Assembly (NCBI GenBank): GCA_020465985.1
Contig: JAANYP010001187.1
Coordinates: 186,001 to 250,000, forward strand
Direction of reading: 5' to 3'
DNA: 64,000 nucleotides
Origin: Centrapalus pauciflorus
Lineage: Eukaryota > Streptophyta > Magnoliopsida > Asterales > Asteraceae
The notes beneath the pieces were generated by a model. That model was not told the origin of the DNA. It did not search any database and saw only the letters and a list, made by a program, of their open reading frames with translations. A program made the translations under genes and the position numbers. Of this stretch, positions 35,799 through 50,012 are shown piece after piece. The stretch's first letter is position 1. Every line of letters starts with the position of its first letter.

Positions 35799-36905
35799 CA
35801 ATAAGCTAATTATTTTGTTATTTTATGTGTTGTTTATGTGTTTTTATTCAAGATATTCGAATTCAGGGAGTGGGTTTCAACTTTATATAGTTAAATTCGA
35901 TCATGCATGCTTAAATTCGAATCCTATAGATAAATTCGAAGCACCATTTGATTTTAATGCTCAAATTCGAAGCTTCAAGGTTAAATTCGAAATATATAGC
36001 TTTATTTTGAATTTGAGGACCAAAAAGTCAAACTCCAAGCTAACTTCTAGAAGGTTAAACTTGAATGTACATAAATTCGAACCCACCATCTTCGAATTTG
36101 GGGGGGTTAAAGTCGAATGAGAACATTAAATTCGAATTCACAATCAAATTTGGGTTAAAGTCGAAATTCTTGGCTAAAGTCAAATCCTCCATTCGATTTT
36201 AATCATCAAAGTCGAACCATATTCGAATTTAGCTTAAAAAAATCGAGTTTGTTCATGCATTTCGAGTTTGTTCTTGATATTTCGAATTTGTTCATAAGTT
36301 ACAGCTTTAAATCATACATTTTTAGGTCTAAATCACAAATACGTTAAGTATTAATCCTAGACTCGATTATATTATACCTAATCTAGTTAAAACCAAGTTA
36401 AACTAGCTTTAATCTCATGAAAATGTTAAATTCGAATTCCTAACTTCAAAACCGAAAATATAAAGTTAAAAATTCGATTTCTTACCTCAAGTTTCGTATG
36501 AAATCATACATGCAACTGTAGTTTGTTGTAGTACTCTTCAAGACCTTTCTGATGACGTATAAAACTCTATAATCGGCCGGTCGGTTTGGAAGATAATTTA
36601 GAGAGAAGTAGAGAGAGAGTAGAGAGAGAAAGTAGAGGGAGATTCAGATATGATTTTATGATCTTAAATTACGTTTATATACTTCATCTAGTTATATTTG
36701 CTACTTAACTCACTTTTACTTTTGTATCTTATATCTCTTTTATTTAATTATCTTTAATAATTTATTAAATCATAATTTAAATATTTATATAATTTAATTA
36801 AATATTTCAAAACTTAATTCAAATATAATTCAAATAATGTAATAAAATTACATTATTGGTTCGATAATCAGATAATTAAGTTGGGCCAAAAGTTAGGTTG
36901 TTACA
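34458..36905 (-). repeat. 3' LTR of nested element
   Basis: 2448 bp, containing a TG/TA microsatellite at 35725-35796 and an array of AAATTCGAA phrases at 35850-36480. It ends GTTAGGTTGTTACA. The polypurine tract expected inside it is poor (GGTGGAGCCCATTC on the minus strand). Confidence 0.88.
35736..35796. repeat. (TA)n within left nested LTR
   Basis: About 61 bp of TA after a short TG run. The other LTR has about 82 bp at the same place (41690-41771). Confidence 0.9.
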
Positions 36906-38972
36906 GAATGGGCTCCACCACGCACAAACTTCGTCCTTGAAGTTAGATATGTTCGAACAAACTTGGATAGATAGCTTTTATGATATCTCTTAATTCTCAA
37001 GACGGATGCGAACCTTTGTGGTGTTTCCACTGAACGAGCACCATCTGTATTTCATGATTTATGCTTCTTTGAGATTCACAAGTACAAGAAGTTCAAATTT
37101 CTCCTCGGAGTTCATATTTGATTCAATATTTCGCTGTTATGTAATTGTAGTTGATCATTTTAGGAATTCTGACTTATCATTCATACCCTTAATATGTGAG
37201 CTTTATGCTTTATGCCATAATCAATCCAGATAACAACTCAATACATGAGTTAACTCATATATCTCTTTCGTTTGATCTTGAGCCAGTTATGGCTTTTTAA
37301 ATCTCTCATCTGTGTTATTGCAAAATTTTCATGGGCTAACTTATGCAATCACATAAGAGATTTTTAGGGCTTCTGACTATCAGTTATATATTCACTTTGT
37401 GGGCTTTTGAGATTTAATTTTATATCTTATTCAATTCGACTAGCATCTCTATATATTAGTTAGCTCATATCCCTTTTTATTTGCTCTTGAAATAGTTACA
37501 GAGCTTTTCGGGAGTCTGATATCTGTACTTTATGTTTCTTTTATTGATGATGTAACAATCATAAATCGCTTAGCCGATTTTTGATTTGTGCTGACTTGCT
37601 ATGAAGACTTATAATTTTCTTTGCTCTGTCAAACAAATGGAATCAATCCTCCGGCGCAACAATCGGAGCCAACTCTTCGTGTAACGACTCCACCTCACCT
37701 ACCTTGGTCTCCAATTGCACTGCTATATCCGCCAAATCCTTTACATAAGCAGCCTCTCGAGAAGCAAAGTCCTCCAAGATGATCGAGTGTTTAAAAGCCG
37801 AGAATGAGAGATTGAGGCAAAATGTTGAAATGCTGCATTTAAAGCTTGCCGAACAAAACAAGAGTTCGAACAGAGAATCAAAATTTTGGAGTTACAATCG
37901 ACCACATCTTCTTCGCAATGGTTTCAGCAGTTGATGGATATTTCAGGCAAGTCAAACATGATCAAGAACTTGAAGAGATTATACGCTTTCAAATCTTCCA
38001 GCGAATAGAAATATTAACGACATGGAAAACAAATGCTATACAGAATCGAATTCCAAGGAAACGATTTTGATAGAAATCGACAATTTACTTAGGCTTTCTC
38101 GGTGTGATTCGTTAGACATGACGGCAGATTCTGTTATTGAAGTCAGGTCTCGAGTTACCAGGGTTCCAAAACCGTCTCCACAACCATTTACATCATCTTC
38201 TACTTTATCGTCATCGCCTTCCTCAATTAGTTCACTTGCAATTCGGTCAAAAGGGCTTTGACAAAGCAATAACCTTTGGTTCTGTTTAATTATATGTATA
38301 GACTTATGTTTGACTTTTCACTGGTGAATTTCTGAATTTAAAATTACTTTACTCTTTTGGCGGAAGCTTTTCATTCTAATATGCAATTAAGTGGAATAAA
38401 TATTCTATATTGGACATCTCACTAGTCTCGCATCGACATAATGAGGATCCATCACTTCATTTATTTTGACATATACGGGCATTTCATTGGCCATTTATGA
38501 CCAATCGCTTGACTTTACAAAATTTCAGTCTATTTTCTTGTCACTCTCGCTTTGTGCCTCTGACTTCTTTGATTCTCGTTCAAGTTGTCATTAGGTGCTT
38601 AATTACTTGTATCAAATACTCTTCTCATTATTATTTATTGGATCAACAACTTCTACCTCTGTCACATTATAAGACACTCTGTAATCATACAGATTACAAG
38701 GATTTACGAAGTAGCTTGTGTTTAGGATTATATTTTGATTTCTTAGAGCTTTTGAATCATACATGATTCAGATTACAATACCTATTTTCTTTATAGGTAT
38801 AATTTCTGATTGGAAATATATTTGTATAGTAACTTCAACTGATACAACCCATAGGTCATCCGCATTATTCACTATCGATGACAGGGTTGTATAGTTAACT
38901 CAATACTTATTTTGGAATTGAAATTGATCTGGTAACAGAATTAAATCATTTTATCATATAAGAAACTTATTA
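36906..38972. other. Non-pol internal region of nested element
   Basis: Where pol should be, no enzyme motif is visible on either strand. On the plus strand, antisense to gag, 37779-38265 gives coiled-coil-like pieces in shifting frames (ECLKAENERLRQNVEMLHLK, then ILELQSTTSSSQWFQQLMDI) and a Ser/Pro-rich end before TGA at 38259. On the minus strand, 37861-37643 has FASREAAYVKDLADIAVQLE, also helical. This could be a captured gene fragment or an antisense ORF of the element. I cannot name it. Confidence 0.35.
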
Positions 38973-40163
38973 TTAGTTACCATTGGGGTCTTTTGGCGTC
39001 TCTGGTGTCTCCTCAGCATCCTCAGCAGTTATATGGAAAGCTCGCGCCTTTGCTGTAGGTATCATTGTAGTACTCTGTTGGTTTGCTCTGCCAACTGGTG
39101 GTTCAGGATTAGTAAGCATGCGTGCATTTGGGCAATGCTTGGCATAATGTCCACGCTCACCACAGTTGTAGCATACGTCGCTTCTTTCTGGGCACTCATC
39201 GCTTCCATGTCCAATCTGTTTACAAGTGTAACACGTCACATCTCTAGGATTGCAGCGTCCGCTATGAAATTTGTTACAACATTTACACGGTCGTGCTCCT
39301 GACTGTATGGAATAGACTCTAGTCTTCTGAGGTGTAGAGGATGCTTGTGACTGTTGCTGACTGGACTTTGATGAACTAAAGAATCTACTAGATTTCTGTT
39401 TCTTAGGTGGAGATGGATAAGCAGGACTTATAGCCATCATAACGGGTTCACAACTGGAATATGTGAATTCCCGCTCCACCATCCTTGCTGCTTCCACAAT
39501 ACTGAGATACATTTTGAATTTTATACTACTCATTTGTCATCTATATATTGGATTCAAACCCAGTCTGAATCGGTTTATCTTACGCTCTTCTGTTGCTACT
39601 TGATATGACGAGTAGCCGCAAAGTCTCGAGAACTCATGCTCGTATTCATCAACAGTCTTAGTTCCTTGTTTCAATTGCATCAACTGCATCTCGAGTTCGT
39701 CTTGTTTGTCTGTTGGACAGTACTTGGCGTTGAACATCTCCAAGAACTGCTCCTAGTCCAATGTCATAATTGCTTCCTCACCATAGTTGCTCCTTTGTGT
39801 TTTCCACCAGGCTCTAGCAGCTCCAACGAACAGTGCTGTAGCAAACTTAACTCTATTGCTGTCCAGACATTCTGAGATACTGAAGATCTCTTCAGTATGA
39901 CTTATCCAATCTAACGCTTGTATTGGATTTACTGTGCCTTCAAACGTTATGGCACCACTCGCTTTGAAGTCTTTGAATCTACAACCTTTTGGCTGCACAA
40001 CTCGTTGATTGACATGCTCATTATCGGATTCCGATTCGCTTGACTGTTCAGTTTGCTTCTTTTTATGTTTATTTCTCTTTTCAGTTTTCTTTATTGATTC
40101 ATATTGTTCTAGCATAAACTTGTTTTGTTGCTCATTATTCTGGGTTATTAGTTGTTGCATCAT
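38973..40163 (-). pseudogene. gag: Gag of nested gypsy element, two stops
   Basis: One minus-strand frame of 397 codons, interrupted by TAG at 39753-39755 (between EAIMTLD and EQFLEMFNAKYCP) and TGA at 39537-39539 (after GLNPIYR). It has the retrotransposon capsid signature (ALDWISHTEEIF, ARAWWKTQ, LKQGTKTVDEYEHEFSRLC) and two CCHC knuckles, CYTCKQIGHGSDEC and CYNCGERGHYAKHC. A start further upstream at about 40213 (MSGEGGPSGG) would need a one-base shift to join. It differs in sequence from the host gypsy gag, so it is a separate lineage. Confidence 0.85.
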
Positions 40164-40403
40164 TTCCAGGACTTGCTCTGGGTCATGCCACCTGATGGTC
40201 CACCTTCTCCAGACATAGCTCTGAAATTCAAATCACTAAATATTTAGCTCATTAGTCTAGCACATTGTACCCTTTCATGCCCCATCCTACTAGTCTCTGA
40301 AACCTATCTTAGTTCAAGCCATTCTGTCATGATTGATACTATAGCATTGCACAAGTTTGAGATCATGTATTACACGTAATACAATGATTCACTCAAACTA
40401 TTT

Positions 40404-40411
40404 TGATACCA
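40404..40411 (-). other. Primer binding site core, nested element
   Basis: The minus strand reads TGGTATCA a few bases inside the LTR starting at 40415; the match to Met-tRNA stops after eight bases (continues AAATAG). Confidence 0.6.
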
Positions 40412-40414
40412 TCC

Positions 40415-42886
<2,472 letters not shown>

Positions 42887-42891
42887 ATCCC

Positions 42892-45800
42892 GGAGCGGGA
42901 TTTCCGGGATCGAGTTCGAGTGGAGCTGGGCCGTCTGGGTCATCTTCAGCACCTCGGGGAGGTGGAGCACCGAGGGCTCGCGGCAGAGTTTTTCAGGCTA
43001 CTGCGGAGGAGGCGCGTGAGTCGCCTGATGTTGTATCTGGTACGTTTATCCTTAACGGACTGCGTGCCTTTATTTTGTTTGATTCGGGATCTGAACGTTC
43101 ATATGTATCTGCCTCCTTCTGTGATTATTTTTCTATGCCTTCATCTGAGTTATCTGTGCCTTTATTGTTGAGCGTGTTGACGGTAGTACTGTGTTAGTAA
43201 GCTGTGTTTATAGAGATTGTGTGTTAGAGATAGACGGTCACCGATTTTCCATAGACTTGATGCCTATGGAGATTAGTAGTTTCGATGCCATTGTGGGCAT
43301 GGATTGGCTGACAGCGCGTCAGGCAGATATCTTCTGTTCTAAGAAGATGATTCGTATCCCCATTTCTGAGTCAGAGTCAGCGGTTGTGTATGGCGAGAGG
43401 CGTAGAGGAGAGACGAGTATAGTGTCGATGGCGCGGGCGCAAAGGTATGTGGCGAAGGGGTGTGCCACTTACTTAGCTTATGTAGTAGATGCGAAGAAGG
43501 AGAAGAGGGAGGTTAGTGATGTGCCAGTGGTTAGAGATTTTCCTGATGTGTTCCCAGACGAGTTGCCGGGTCTGCCGCCGGACCGGCAGGTTGAGTTCAG
43601 GATCGACCTAGTTCCCGGGGCCGTTCCTATTGCGCGCACGCCATATCGGTTAGCTCCTACCGAGATGCGCGAGATGATGATGCAGCTGCAGGATCTGTTG
43701 GATCGAGGGTTCATTCGCCCCAGTTCTTCTCCGTGGGGAGCCCCAGTGTTATTCGTGAAGAAGAAGGACGGGACGATGCGCATGTGTATAGATTATCGAG
43801 AGCTTAATAGGGTAACGGTGAGGAACCGTTATCCCTTGCCGATGATTGATGATCTCTTTGATCAGCTTCAGGGGGCTAGCTATTTTTCGAAGATTGATTT
43901 GCGTTCCGGGTATCATCAGCGGCGGGTTAGAGACGAGGATGTGCCTAAAACTGCATTTAGGACCAGATATGGTCATTATGAGTTCTTAGTCATGCCATTC
44001 GGGCTGACTAACGCCCCAGCAGCGTTTATGGATCTGATGAATAGGGTTTGCAGGCCGATGCTCGATCGATTCGTGATTGTGTTCATTGATGATATTTTGA
44101 TCTACTCGAGGAGTAGCGAGGAGCATAGTCAGCATTTGAGAGAGGTCTTGAGTACCCTGCAGCGAGAGAGGCTGTACGCCAAGTTTTCGAAGTGCGAATT
44201 CTGGCTTCGAGAGGTGCAGTTCTTAGGACACGTGGTGACGAGCGAGGGCGTTAAGGTGGATCCCGTGAAGATTGAGGCGATTATGAGTTGGGGCCAGCCC
44301 ACATCTGTGTCTGAGATTCGCAGTTTCTTGGGTTTGGCAGGGTATTATCGGTGGTTTATAGAGAATTTCTCGCGGATCGCGGTGCCTTTGACGATGTTGA
44401 CCAGGCAGTCAGTGCGATTTGTGTGGACCGAGGAGCAGGAAAGTGCTTTTCTAGAGTTGAAGAATCGGTTGTGTAGGGCTCCGATTCTAGCGTTGCCAGA
44501 GGGTTCAGAAGATTTTGCTGTGTATTGTGATGCTTCCTTCACCGGGTTGGGGTGTGTACTGATGTAGAGAGGCAAGGTGATTGCTTATGCCTCGAGACAG
44601 CTTCGGAGTTATGAGTTGAGTCGGCCGGTGCATGATCTAGAGTTGGACGCCATAGTCTTTGCCTTGAAAATATAGCGACATTATCTATATGGGACGCGCT
44701 TCACAGTGTTCACCGATCATAAGAGTTTACAGTATCTGTTCAGTCAGAAGGAGCTGAACATGAGACAAAGGCGCAGTATGGAGCTCCTGAAGGATTATGA
44801 TTGTGACATCCAGTACCACCTGGGGAAAGCTAACGTGGTGGCAGACGCTTTGAGCAGGAGATCTTATGAGCAGACGGTTACATCTAGAGCTTCTCGATTA
44901 GAGGTCACGTCGACCTTGATTGATAGTCTGCGGTTAGCTCAGGAGGAGGGGCTGAGGGGCGAAAATGTGCAGAGAGAGAGGTTAGCTGGTCAGTTGGAGC
45001 TATTGAGCAGAGACGACAGAGGTCTGATGACCCTCCGTGGTCGAGTATGGGTCCCCAGAGTAGGCGGTTTGAGACAGTTGATTCTAGACGATTCCCATAA
45101 GTCTAGATTGTCGATCCATCCGGGCAGCACGAAGATGTACCGAGATCTGCGAGTTCATTATTGGTGGCCAGGGATGAAGAGGGATGTGGGAAAGTATGTG
45201 GAGGCGTGTATGACGTGTATGAGAGTTAAGAGTGAGCATCAGAAGCCGCATGGCAGACTTCAGCCGTTAGAGATTCCAGAGTGGAAATGGTATGATATCA
45301 CCATGGACTTCATAGTGAGACTCCTGCGGACTGTTCGTGGGAATGATATGATCTGGGTTATTGTTGATCGGCTTACGAAGAGCGCCCACTTCTTGGCCGT
45401 TCGTGGGACTATTACGATGGATCAGTTGGCGCGCCTCTACATCAGTGAGATTGTTGCAAGACATGGAGTTCCGAGATCTATTACGTCTGACCGAGATAGC
45501 CGATTTGTATCGCGATTTCGGCAGAGTTTTCAGAGAGAGTTGGGCATCCGAGTCCTGCTGAGTACGGCTTATCATCCGCAGACAGGGGGTCAGACAGAGC
45601 GGACTAATCAGACTTTGGAGGATATGCTGCGGGCCTGTGTTATTGATTTCGGGGGTAGCTGGGATTTACATTTGCCGCTTGTTGAGTTTGCGTATAATAA
45701 TAGCTACCATGCATCTATCGGCATGCCTCCATTTGAGGCTCTCTATGTGCGTAAGTGTTTGACTCCAGTTTGTTGGGGAGAGGTTGGGGAGCGTCCTATC

Positions 45801-46349
45801 AGCGGGCCAGAGGTTCTTCAGGAGACGAGCGACAAGGTCGCTATGATTCAGCAGCGGATTAGGACAGCTCAGAGTCGCCAGAAGAGTTATGCAGATCGCA
45901 GGATGTCCGAATTAGAGTTTCAGGTCGGAGACTCCGTGATGTTGAAAGTCTCACCCTGGAAGGGGATTATTCGATTTCGGAGGTGAGGTAAATTGGGTCC
46001 GCGTTATATTGGACCGTTTGAGGTCGTTGAGAGGATCGAAGATCAGGCTTATCGCCTGAATTTGCCTCCAGAATTGTCGGGAGTTCATAATGCTTTTCAT
46101 GTTAGCCATCTCCGTAAGTGCTTGGCCCGTGATGATCAGCGAGTGCCGTTATCAGAGATTGAGGTTGATGCTAGACTTCAGTATGCTGAGCAGCCTGAGG
46201 CAGTGACGGATCGGAAGGTGAAGAGGCTGCGTAATAAAGAGGTGGAGTTAGTATTGGTGCAGTGGAAACACCATAAGGGTACCAGCGCCACATGGGAGCC
46301 AGAGTCAGAGATGCGTAGCCGTTATCCTCACCTCTTTGCTTCGAGTTAG
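42892..46349 (+). pseudogene. pol: Gypsy protease, RT, RNase H, integrase and chromodomain, broken
   Basis: Continues gag after the nested insertion. The protease motif FDSGSERSYVS is at about 43080. A frame slip near 43165-43195 leads to CVYRDCVLEIDGHRF. RT has YPLPMIDDLFDQLQG, SKIDLRSGYHQ and FIDDILIYS. RNase H has YCDASFTGLGCVL and FTDHKSLQYLFS. Integrase has the zinc region, TMDFIV, SDRDSRF and GGQTERTNQTLEDML, then GPRYIGPFEVVERI. The C-terminal chromodomain (VLVQWKHHKGTSATWEPES) directs insertion toward particular chromatin and marks a chromovirus. In-frame stops are TAG 44565-44567, TAG 44673-44675 and TGA 45984-45986; each sits where the family has Gln, Trp and Arg, so single transitions explain them. 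Confidence 0.9.
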
Positions 46350-46371
46350 ATTCTGAGGGCAGAATCTTCAT

Positions 46372-46385
46372 AAGGAGGGAGAACT
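46372..46385 (+). other. Polypurine tract, gypsy
   Basis: AAGGAGGGAGAACT directly before the 3' LTR. Confidence 0.8.
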
Positions 46386-49095
46386 TGTAACATCCCGATT
46401 TTGAGATAGGTACGTGGAATTATTTCATTGGAGTAATTATTTAATTTGGGACCCGGGAATATAAATTTGTGTTTTGGGGTATCGGGATCGGATATTGGGT
46501 GTCGGACCGGGTTAAAACCGAAAACGTATATATTGTTGGTTCTTTTGTTTCTTCAAATCATTTCCAAGCCAGAGATATTAAGTGTGTGTGTGTATTGTGA
46601 TCTTGAGCAGCAGCCATTCCATCCCAAGTTAAGAGAAGAGGAATCAAGTTTCTGAATTTCATCATCATCTTCTTCAACTTTGCTACCAAAACTCAAAGTG
46701 AGTGTTAAGCTTCAAATTCATGGGTTGATTGTTATTGGTTGCAAGTGATTGATTGAATTGAGTTTGTGTATACTTCTGAGTAAATTCGTAGCTAATTAAG
46801 TGGGTTATATTGGGTTAAAATCGAGTTAGGGATTGAATCCCCTGGCTATGACAAAAACAGAGCAACCTGCTGCTGTTCGTCCGTGAGTGCGGCCGCGATC
46901 CCCTGATCGCGGGCCGTGATGTTCTTGAGCTGATCGCAGGCGGTTAGCCTGAGCGCGGCCGCGACCGAGACGGTCAGCGCGACCGCGACCGCGATGGTCA
47001 GTGCGGCCGCGATGCAGCTAGGGTTTCGGGTTCTGTGAGTCTTGTGTTCGGGTCTTTGGGGTCTCGTGAGTTGTTGAGAATTGTGTATAGAGTTGTTGGG
47101 TTGAGATTGTGATATTGAGTTGTGATATTGTGTTTTCAGGGTCTCGCGTTGATAGGGTAATGGAAAGGGCAGGGAACCGAGACTTAGTATAGCTAGCTAG
47201 GCAGGTGAGTTTGCATGTTTTTGTTGAGATACTTGTACGATTATTTTACTAATACTTGCATGATCTTTCACTAAGCTTTTTTTGAGATATCATGAGTTTT
47301 CTTACGAGCTTTTATTGAGATACTATCATGCTTGTATCACCGAGCTATTGTGAACTTTATTTTAAATATGAGATTTGGGACACTTGAGCTGTTGAGATAC
47401 TAAACCGTACGGCTGGGCAGGGGTTGGGTCGCTCCCAATTCCCTTTTGAGTTCTGACGACTGCTTTGTGCGGTCTAGGGATTTGGGTACTTGGATTCATC
47501 CACACGAGTTGAGTACCTATTGAGCTACTTTGTGGGATCTCATATACTTGTTCAGTAGAGAACGCTGAACGTTTTATTATTGAGTTATTTATTTATTGAG
47601 CTTTATGTAGGTCCCGAGAGGTTCCCAAAGTATATAGCTTTAAGCTGTAGAGGGGGGTGAATACAACAATTTAAAAACTACACACTATTTTCTCAATGTT
47701 TGTATGTATTATCAACAAATTGTTAATTACAAACAAGCTTGAATGCGGAAAGGTTCAAGCTGAGATGACAGATACAACAGTATGTTCACTAGTCTAAGAC
47801 AGACTCAAACTAGCTTACAATGAATACACTCACTAAGAAGCACTCACTATGTTTACAAGACTTAGAGGGACAACTTATGTAGAACAGCTTAGACACAAAG
47901 AAACTGAATTACACAAACAGGCTTGCATGCATGAAAAACACACTTGCACGTTCACTCTTGGCTTCAGCACTTAGCTTTTTGGCTTAATCTTTCTGACCTT
48001 AGAAGCTTCCTTTTATACTCACTCAGAGGATCTAAGAGAAACTTCTTCATTGGACGGAATAAAAAAGGAGAAGTCTTGTTGAAAAGAAAACATAACCTTT
48101 TCTGCACTTTTCTGAAAAGCAGACTTGTCTTCACATGTGCAGAACTTTTGTCTTTTCACTTTGTCTACTGTTGCATTGCCTTTAACCAAATAAGGAATGT
48201 CAACTTTGCGTCTTTCTTCCTTGTAAAAGGCCTATTTTGATATAAGAAAAATGTCTGTCACCCTTTTTCAAATAACCTTTTGTCTTCATGTAACAGAACA
48301 GCTTGGGCAGGCTGAGCAGTTCTGATTTCCACTTTTTCTTCGACTTTGTAAACTGATCTTGTAGCAAAAAACAATACATGAGGACTTTGAAACACATTCC
48401 ATAAAGTGTTTAGCCTGTTCACAAAGAACAGGTTCTGTTCACAAAGAACAGAACCCTTGTAAACTGCCCAAGCTGCTCACCAGTGTAGAGCAGCGTAGAC
48501 AGTTTATGTCCAGCCTGTTCAGCAGACTGAACAGCTTGGGCAAAACTGCCTTTGTTGCAACACATGCAACATATAGAACAGCTTTAGACTGATATTGCAA
48601 ATTACTTTTTAGGTATTATTAAGGCATAAACAGGCCTTAACTTTTACCCATCAAGTGCATCAACAAGTTTGATTAATAATCTCCCCCTTAGATGCAGAGC
48701 AGGTTTGACTGAGGCCTTTTTGTGCCTAACACTTTATAATCGTACACTAACCCGTGCATTCTCACCAGCTTTAGCTGACCTGTGTGTGTTGTTGTGTGTA
48801 TCTCAGGTGACCGGACTGCTAGTAGGCCTGCTGGACCGAAGTAGATTTACATTTTGTTGTGATCGAGGAGTTAGCTACCTTCTGTAAAGGTAGTTATATT
48901 TTGTGGACTGTTGTATATACTTCAGATAGGTTATACTATATTCAGGGATTTCCGTGACTGCTTTTTGTATAATTAATGTTTGAAAATTATCGGGTTTTCA
49001 TGTATGTATCTTGGGAATAGCGTAGGGATTATTATATTATGTCACGGATGATGTGTTATTTACGTGGCATTGTGAATTAATTCGAGGGTGTTACA
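46386..49095 (+). repeat. 3' LTR of the gypsy element, with 1.1-kb insertion
   Basis: 2710 bp in total; subtracting the insertion 47606-48731 and its 5-bp duplicated target leaves 1579 bp, matching the 5' LTR. The GC-rich GCGGCCGC patch is present at 46885-47015 with one extra GACCGC repeat. Confidence 0.92.
47606..48731. mobile_element. Solo-LTR-like insertion in the gypsy 3' LTR
   Basis: 1126 bp starting TGTAGGTCCCGAGAGG and ending TGTGCCTAACA, flanked by CTTTA at 47601-47605 and 48732-48736. TG...CA ends with a 5-bp duplication indicate a solo LTR or a very small LTR-type element. The interior has AGCTTGGGC, GAACAGGTTCTGTTC and CAGCAGACTGAACAG phrases, similar in style to the copia LTR. 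About 40 bases from the right end AATCTCCCCCTTAG looks like a minus-strand polypurine tract, so the insertion may keep a scrap of internal sequence. No coding capacity. Confidence 0.7.
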
Positions 49096-49304
49096 CGCTA
49101 TTATATAAATAATCAATATTAAAGATATAAAAACTTTTTAGAAAAAAATATTATTTTTGGATTTTCAGATATCCGAAAATCTGGAATTTTACTATATGAA
49201 TCCGAAATTCCGGATATCCGAAATCTCGGATAGTTCCAGATCGGATTTTCGGTTTTTTATTTCGGGTGCTCAGATTCAGATTTTTATGAACCCTTAGTCA
49301 AGAG

Positions 49305-50012
49305 CAGTCAAATCAACCTAGGCAGTCCAAATCGGTCAACAAAAGTAAAAAAAAAAATCTAAGAAACAAACGTTTGCTTATTTTTCTCGTATTAAAGTCA
49401 CATATCAAATCGGATTGTGCTTTCCCATCTCACACATATTTGCTCTTCCACATCTCGACTAGATCATCTCTACTCTTCTTCGCATCTATAACAGGTAAGT
49501 CATAAGTCACATCTCTTTTCCCATCTCGTTCAAGAATGGTCAATCTTTTAAAATCAGTTCTCGTTGATCTTTTATCTTGTAAGGACCTGACTTATTACAA
49601 ATGGGCACCAAGAAACTTATTTTATTTGATTTATGAACAACAACAACTCATGAACAACATGCCATTAAGTTTAAAGACATAATTGGGTTTGATTTTTTTT
49701 TTTGTTCATTTTAATTCAAAACTCGAGAATTTTATATTCTAAAAATCATAAGTAAACTTAATTGGGTTTGGCCGTAAACAACAGATTGAGTTTTTGCTCT
49801 AATTAGTTTACTGAAGTAACAGTTCATGAACAAAGTATAGATTTTAGATTTTTAGATTTTAGTTAATTTAAATGTTTATTACTTAAGAAATTAAGGTTTT
49901 ATCGTTTAGTTGCTTTAAGGTTTGGTCGTTTATAATTCCTAATACGAAGTTATCCTTATGTTATGTTTATGATTTTGCTGCAACTTACAAGATAAGCATA
50001 GATTTTTAGTTT
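49305..50012. other. Non-coding stretch before the hAT pseudogene
   Basis: No gene recognised. CTATAACAG followed by GTAAGTCATAAG at about 49490-49505 looks like a splice donor and could be the 5' leader of the decayed hAT transposase. Confidence 0.35.

Noticed and set aside
47606..48731. TRIM element with two terminal repeats
   Set aside because: I could not find a direct repeat of its first ~100 bases at its right end.
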